From Solirubrobacterales bacterium (GTDB lineage Bacteria; Actinomycetota; Thermoleophilia; Solirubrobacterales; Solirubrobacteraceae), in NCBI GenBank assembly GCA_016215085.1, contig JACRMD010000340.1:1-9582 (forward strand): a stretch of DNA of 9,582 nucleotides. Direction: 5' to 3'. Below, piece after piece: positions 6,553 to 9,582 of the stretch (its first letter is position 1; every line of letters begins with the position of its first letter). The translations under genes were made by a program, and so were the position numbers. The notes below the pieces were generated by a model. It searched no databases. It was given only the letters and a program-made list of their open reading frames with translations, and was not told the origin of the DNA.

Positions 6553-7065
6553 GTGCTGCGGACCGACCGGCTGACCCTGCGCCGCTGGCGCCCGGACGAT
6601 GCCGGGGCGCTGGCCGCGCTCAACGCCGACCCCGAGGTCATGCGCTACATCGGCACCGGCGCGACGCTCGACCGCGGGCTCAGCGACGCGCTGCTGGAGC
6701 GGATCGAGCGCGAGTGGGACGAGCGTGGCTTCGGGCTGTGGGCGGTCGAGGAGGACGGTGCGGTGCTCGGGTTCTGCGGGCTGTCGGTGCCGGCGTTCCT
6801 GCCGCAGGTGCTGCCGGCCGTGGAGGTCGGCTGGCGGCTGCGGCGTGACGCCTGGGGCCGCGGGGTGGCGACCGAGGCGGCGCGCGTCGCGCTGGCGTGG
6901 GGGTGGGAGCACGTGCCGGACCTGCGCGAGGTGCTGTCGATCGTGCACCCGGCCAACGCCCGCTCGCTGGCGGTGTGCGAGCGGCTCGGCATGCAGCCGC
7001 GGGCCGACCGCGTGCACCCCGTCACGCGCGAGCGCGTGCGCGTGCTGGCGGTCGCCCGCCCGTGA
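6553..7065 (+). CDS. GNAT family N-acetyltransferase (RimJ/RimL-like)
   Basis: This cytoplasmic enzyme transfers an acetyl group from acetyl-CoA to an amine; the substrate is unknown. At 170 residues it has the usual size for the RimJ/RimL-type branch. The N-terminus LRTDRLTLRRWRPDD (2-16) is typical of that branch. The acetyl-CoA loop is WRLRRDAWGRGVATEA (94-109), with the RxxxxGxG/A pattern, and HPANARSLAVCERLGM (132-147) matches the later conserved helix. The GTG start gives exactly the family N-terminus and lies 18 bp after the amt stop, so it could be the last gene of the glnK-amt unit. A link to nitrogen control is not shown by sequence. It converges on the HNH gene with a 41-bp gap and no visible terminator. 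Confidence 0.9.
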   Translation: MLRTDRLTLRRWRPDDAGALAALNADPEVMRYIGTGATLDRGLSDALLERIEREWDERGFGLWAVEEDGAVLGFCGLSVPAFLPQVLPAVEVGWRLRRDAWGRGVATEAARVALAWGWEHVPDLREVLSIVHPANARSLAVCERLGMQPRADRVHPVTRERVRVLAVARP

Positions 7066-7093
7066 GTGCGCCGCGACCATGCCGCTCGCCGCG

Positions 7094-7114
7094 CACCGCT
7101 CACCGCTCACCGCT
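7094..7114. repeat. Three tandem copies of a 7-bp unit (CACCGCT)
   Basis: CACCGCT is repeated exactly three times without spacer. The first two copies fill 7094-7107, and the stop of the HNH gene (TGA, 7107-7109 on the minus strand) spans the join between the second and third copies. The unit is not a multiple of three, so loss or gain of a copy would alter the extreme C-terminus or the untranslated end. Confidence 0.8.
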
Positions 7115-8510
7115 CGCCGGCGACGGCCGGCAGCAGGGCCGCGACGGCAGCGCCCAGGTCCAGGCGGTCGCCGTACCAGCGCGGCACCGGGCTCTCGGGG
7201 GTGATGCGGATGCCGCGCGCGCTGTTGTCCGTGGCGGGCCGTGTGGGATCGCCACAAGGCGGCCGTGGCGCCTGCGCGAGCAGCCGGCCGTCGGGCCGGT
7301 GGAACGTGAGAATGCCCCGCGCCGTCCGGCACACCTGGAAGCCGCCCTCGTGCATCAGGCGGTGGTGGTGACGGCACAGCTCGACGAGGTTGTCCAGCCG
7401 CGTCTCGCCACCCGCCGCCCAGTGCTCGATGTGGTGCGCGTCCACGCCGTCCCGCCGCCCGCACCCCGGAAAGCGGCAGCCGCGATCGCGGCTGCGCAGC
7501 GCGCGACGCATCGCCGGCGGGATCGCTCGCGTCCGGCGACCCACCGACAGCGGCTCGCCGGCCCGCTCGACGAGCGTGACGATCGCGCTGTCGCAGGAGA
7601 TCCGGCGGGCGGTGTCGGCGCTCACCGGCACGTCGTCGCCGACCGTGGCCTGGCCCCGCAAGGCCTGGCCGCCCGCCGCCTCGGCGGTCGGCCCGGCCAG
7701 CCGATCGGCATCGACGTGGATGACGACCTCATAGGGGCCGACGCGGCCACCGGGCGCGGAGCCGGGGCCGGCCGCCAATGCCCGCTCGGCGAGGGTGACG
7801 AGGGCGTCGGCCATGCGGGCGCCCCGCGTCGGCGCTTCCGCGGGAACGTTCGGGTCCGGCGCTTCTGCCGGGACGGCCAGGCGGGGCGCCTCCGCGTCCC
7901 GATCGTCCTCTCCCGCCACGGCCGCGCGGGCGATTGCGTCGTGGAAGACCTCCAGCGCCCGGACGACGACGGCGCCATCCTCGGCCGGCAGGCGTGCGCG
8001 GAGGACCATCGTGCCGTCGTCCTCGTAGAGCACGCCCAGGGAGCGCTCGTCGTAGGCGCGCTGGGCTTCATCCGCGGTCACCTGCCGCAGGCCGCGGACG
8101 ATCCGCTCGAGCTGCGCCGCGGTGGAGGTCGAGGCCAGCTCGACGAGCGCCTGCTCGTCCTCCACGGCGTCCAGGCGCGTGAGCGCCCGCACCTGCGAGT
8201 ACGACAGCGCGCCGCGTCCGAACGCGGCACGGACCAGCGGCAGCTCGCGCAACCGTCGCGCGACGCGCACGTGCTCCCGCGCAGAGGCGGGCGCCATCGA
8301 GCACCGCCACGCTAGCCAGTGCGCGCACGAGCGGCAGCCCCACGCTCCCCAGCCTTCGCGGACGTCGAAATCCGCGACAAGCTCGAGCCAGCGGCATGTC
8401 GCGGCGCTCAGGTGTGCCGCGAGCGTCGAGATCTCGTCGCCGAGCGCCTCGGCCGAATGGCCTGCCGCTTCGTGCTCGGGGCACCCTCCCGCGTCGATGA
8501 ACACGAACAC
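7107..8510 (-). CDS. DUF222 domain protein with C-terminal HNH endonuclease domain
   Basis: This belongs to the large actinobacterial DUF222/HNH family (the 13E12-repeat type). Its members look like nucleases, but their cellular role is unknown. It has 467 residues from GTG at 8510. The helical DUF222 region spans about 25-300 and is interrupted near 200-230 by an acidic, Pro/Ala-rich stretch with VPAEAP repeated twice. The HNH domain is at about 340-390: Cys345 and Cys350 (CRFPGC), His359-His360 (DAHHIEH), Asn374, Cys379 and His381-His383 (CRHHHRLMH). All zinc-binding and catalytic positions appear intact. The start is uncertain, since no SD or -10 box lies just upstream and the N-terminal 25 residues may not belong. 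It is divergent from ssrA, 72 bp away. Members are often multicopy, so recombination or mobility is possible but not shown. Confidence 0.88.
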   Translation of the reverse strand: MFVFIDAGGCPEHEAAGHSAEALGDEISTLAAHLSAATCRWLELVADFDVREGWGAWGCRSCAHWLAWRCSMAPASAREHVRVARRLRELPLVRAAFGRGALSYSQVRALTRLDAVEDEQALVELASTSTAAQLERIVRGLRQVTADEAQRAYDERSLGVLYEDDGTMVLRARLPAEDGAVVVRALEVFHDAIARAAVAGEDDRDAEAPRLAVPAEAPDPNVPAEAPTRGARMADALVTLAERALAAGPGSAPGGRVGPYEVVIHVDADRLAGPTAEAAGGQALRGQATVGDDVPVSADTARRISCDSAIVTLVERAGEPLSVGRRTRAIPPAMRRALRSRDRGCRFPGCGRRDGVDAHHIEHWAAGGETRLDNLVELCRHHHRLMHEGGFQVCRTARGILTFHRPDGRLLAQAPRPPCGDPTRPATDNSARGIRITPESPVPRWYGDRLDLGAAVAALLPAVAGER

Positions 8511-8562
8511 ACGTTCGCATCCGGTGCGGACGGACAGCGCGTGCGAACCGGCGAGGACGGGC

Positions 8563-8568
8563 TACACT
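8563..8568 (+). promoter_or_regulatory. Probable -10 box (TACACT) of ssrA
   Basis: TACACT lies 14 bp before the mature tmRNA 5' end, so transcription would begin near 8575 and leave a short leader for RNase P removal. No clear -35 at 16-18 bp upstream is seen. Confidence 0.45.
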
Positions 8569-8582
8569 GAACGGCACAACCC

Positions 8583-8949
8583 GGGGACGACAGGCTTCGA
8601 CGTGGTCGACTCCGCTGGGTTGGTTGCGAGCCGAGGTCCCGGAGGCCTCGTAAAACACCGGGACAACCATACGTGCGGACTCTCACGAGTACGCCCTGCA
8701 GGCCTAGCACCTAGCTAGACCGTGCAGGTCCCGCTCCCCGGCCGGCCGGCCGCCGGGGACTCGGGATCAACCACGCCGGCTCACCCGGGGAGGTCCGCTC
8801 CCGCCGAACCGGGGACATCTTCAGGGAGCTGGTCCTCCGCAACCCCGTCGGGGAGGCGAGCGGAGGACGAGACCAGAGCCCCGACTACGCTCGTAGAGGC
8901 CTTCCGCAGCGCGATCGCGGACGCGGGTTCAATTCCCGCCGTCTCCACC
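8583..8949 (+). ncRNA. ssrA: Transfer-messenger RNA (tmRNA)
   Basis: tmRNA rescues stalled ribosomes: it acts as an alanyl-tRNA, then as a short mRNA encoding a degradation tag. The 5' end GGGGACGACAGGCTTCGACG matches the conserved tmRNA start. The acceptor strand GGGGACG pairs with CGTCTCC (8940-8946), followed by ACC. The final A of CCA is not encoded (T at 8950). The T arm reads GCGGGTTCAATTCCCGC just before the acceptor strand. Pseudoknot 1 is visible before the tag: CGAGG (8632-8636) with CCTCG (8646-8650), and loop TCCCGG (8637-8642) with CCGGGA (8658-8663). The tag frame follows at 8675. GC-rich hairpins after it fit the other pseudoknots. At about 367 nt it is of normal one-piece size. 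Its partner SmpB is encoded at 1392-1871. Confidence 0.96.
8675..8707 (+). other. tmRNA tag reading frame (ADSHEYALQA-stop)
   Basis: From the resume codon GCG at 8675 the frame reads ADSHEYALQA and ends at TAG (8705-8707), with further TAGs just after. ADSH matches the start of the mycobacterial tag type and YAL matches the general tag core. The other two frames give no tag-like peptide. The tag has 10 residues and ends Leu-Gln-Ala, whereas most bacterial tags end Leu-Ala-Ala. Confidence 0.85.
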
Positions 8950-8953
8950 TCGC

Positions 8954-8989
8954 GGGCTATCAGAAGCGTTTCCAGAGATCCGATAGCCC
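8954..8989. repeat. Perfect 8-bp inverted repeat between ssrA and its terminator
   Basis: GGGCTATC (8954-8961) and GATAGCCC (8982-8989) are exact reverse complements separated by 20 bases, starting five bases after the tmRNA 3' end. It may be a processing or stabilising hairpin in the precursor trailer, or a protein-binding site. Confidence 0.6.
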
Positions 8990-8992
8990 AGG

Positions 8993-9017
8993 AAAACCCC
9001 GCGCGAAGCGGGGTTTT
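8993..9017 (+). terminator. Strong rho-independent terminator after ssrA
   Basis: AAAACCCCGC (8993-9002) pairs perfectly with GCGGGGTTTT (9008-9017) around GCGAA, leaving a T-run at the 3' side and an A-run at the 5' side. It would stop ssrA transcription and, given its symmetry, may work in both directions. Confidence 0.9.
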
Positions 9018-9019
9018 CT

Positions 9020-9258
9020 GCTTCTCGGGCCGGGTCGGCGCGGCCCGCACAGGACGACGAGGAAGCGCCGGCCGGTCGTCACAACCGGGGCCGCCACGGG
9101 CACCCCCGCCGAGCCCGGCGCCATCGGAAGCTCGACCGGCGGGGGCATGCCCGGGCGGCGGAGGCCCTTGCCACCGCCGACGGTCTCGAGAACCGGGCGG
9201 TCCTCTGGCGTGCCGCCCGCACCTGAAGACAGCCTCCGCCGGCCGCTGGAGCGCGCGA
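9020..9258. other. Gap without a supported gene
   Basis: About 240 bp between the ssrA terminator and the next promoter. A plus-strand frame ending at TGA 9224-9226 reads like coding sequence near its end (RAAEALATADGLENRAVLWR) but has no ATG or GTG start after the terminator. A minus-strand frame (ATG at 9148) has high third-position GC but runs back through the terminator. One may be a gene remnant; neither is callable. Confidence 0.5.
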
Positions 9259-9294
9259 TTGAATCTGACCCGTCTGGCGGTACGATGGGTCAGA
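9259..9294 (+). promoter_or_regulatory. Promoter flanked by an 8-bp inverted repeat (candidate operator)
   Basis: TTGAAT (9259-9264) and TACGAT (9281-9286) are spaced 16 bp, a plausible promoter. The exact inverted repeat TCTGACCC (9264-9271) and GGGTCAGA (9287-9294), with centres 23 bp apart, covers the spacer edge and the start point on either side of the -10 box. A dimeric repressor bound here would block the promoter. Confidence 0.55.
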
Positions 9295-9296
9295 CC

Positions 9297-9582
9297 ATGC
9301 AGAGCGTCCCGCGCATGTTCCTGCTGCCCGAGCAGCCCCTACCGCGCAAGGTGGAGCGGGGCACGCAGACCATGCTCGAGGCGCTCGAGCGCGTCGCCCG
9401 GCGCGTGGACGAGGACTCCTGGGTGGAGCTGGCGGAGACGATGTCGGTGCTCGCCGACGAGTCCGACGCGCCCGTCCCGGACGAGCTCGAGGGTCTCGTC
9501 TCGGCACGTCTGTCGATCGCCGAGCGCCTGCGCCTGGTCGTCGCCGGCGTCATGGGGGACTTCCAGCGTCGCGAGGTGATCG
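9297..9582 (+). CDS. Unrecognised protein, 5' part of gene (runs off window)
   Basis: The first 95 codons of an open frame without a stop. I do not recognise the family. After a hydrophobic, Pro-containing start (MQSVPRMFLLPEQPLPRK) it is predicted to be mostly helical, rich in Glu, Arg, Leu and Ala (LEALERVARRVDED at about 28-41, LSIAERLRLVVAGVMGD at about 72-88). No signal peptide or known motif is seen. Third codon positions are nearly all G or C, as in the real genes here. Start choice: the ATG at 9297 lies 10 bp after the TACGAT box with no SD. The in-frame ATG at 9285 overlaps that box, and an in-frame GTG at 9210 is also possible. The inverted repeat at its promoter suggests repression, perhaps autoregulation if it is DNA-binding. 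Confidence 0.65.
   Translation, partial: MQSVPRMFLLPEQPLPRKVERGTQTMLEALERVARRVDEDSWVELAETMSVLADESDAPVPDELEGLVSARLSIAERLRLVVAGVMGDFQRREVI

Noticed and set aside
7066..7106. Terminator between the GNAT and HNH genes
   Set aside because: There is no stem with a T-run; the visible structure is only the tandem heptamer.
8781..9050. Minus-strand frame containing VETAGIEPASA
   Set aside because: It is antisense to the tmRNA 3' end and terminator. This peptide pattern is a well-known false translation of the tRNA-like end of RNA genes.
8960..9148. Minus-strand frame with high third-position GC
   Set aside because: It reads through the strong terminator and the hairpin after ssrA and has no recognisable content.
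9020..9226. Plus-strand frame ending RAVLWRAART before TGA
   Set aside because: It has no ATG or GTG start after the terminator. It could be a gene remnant, but the evidence is too thin to call a pseudogene.
9079..9507. Minus-strand frame rich in Arg/Pro/Ser opposite the last gene
   Set aside because: Its composition is that of a GC-rich antisense shadow, and it lies over the promoter and the better-supported plus-strand frame at 9297.

Overview
The window has very high G+C content, GTG and ATG starts, almost no Shine-Dalgarno (SD) sequences, and a DUF222/HNH protein. These point to a high-GC actinobacterium. A deep-branching soil lineage such as Thermoleophilia/Solirubrobacterales is my inference, based on composition and gene style, not on a database match.

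Layout. (1) Positions 1-1871, plus strand: the 3' part of an RNase R gene (rnr), then smpB. (2) 1868-4550, minus strand: an M3 oligopeptidase (pepF) followed by an M50 site-2-type membrane protease. The protease gene converges on smpB, and the two stop codons overlap. (3) 4551-4879: a divergent spacer that holds a candidate promoter, a 12-bp palindrome and a strongly structured leader. (4) 4880-7065, plus strand: a PII signal protein (glnK), an ammonium transporter (amt) whose start overlaps the glnK stop, and a GNAT acetyltransferase. (5) 7107-8510, minus strand: a DUF222/HNH endonuclease-like protein. (6) 8583-8949: tmRNA (ssrA), then a perfect inverted repeat and a strong intrinsic terminator. 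(7) From 9297: the first 95 codons of an unrecognised gene, with an inverted repeat around its promoter.

Two functional themes stand out. The first is ribosome rescue: SmpB and tmRNA tag and release stalled ribosomes, RNase R degrades the faulty mRNA, and all three are encoded within 9 kb. The second is ammonium uptake and sensing by glnK-amt. Both proteins are atypical at residues that matter. Amt has Glu where the first His of the twin-His pore motif normally sits. PII keeps the effector-binding Lys58, Lys90, Arg101 and Arg103 but lacks Tyr51, the usual site of covalent modification. The glnK leader can fold into mutually exclusive hairpins, one of which hides the ribosome binding site.

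No CRISPR array, insertion sequence, integrase or tRNA gene was seen.
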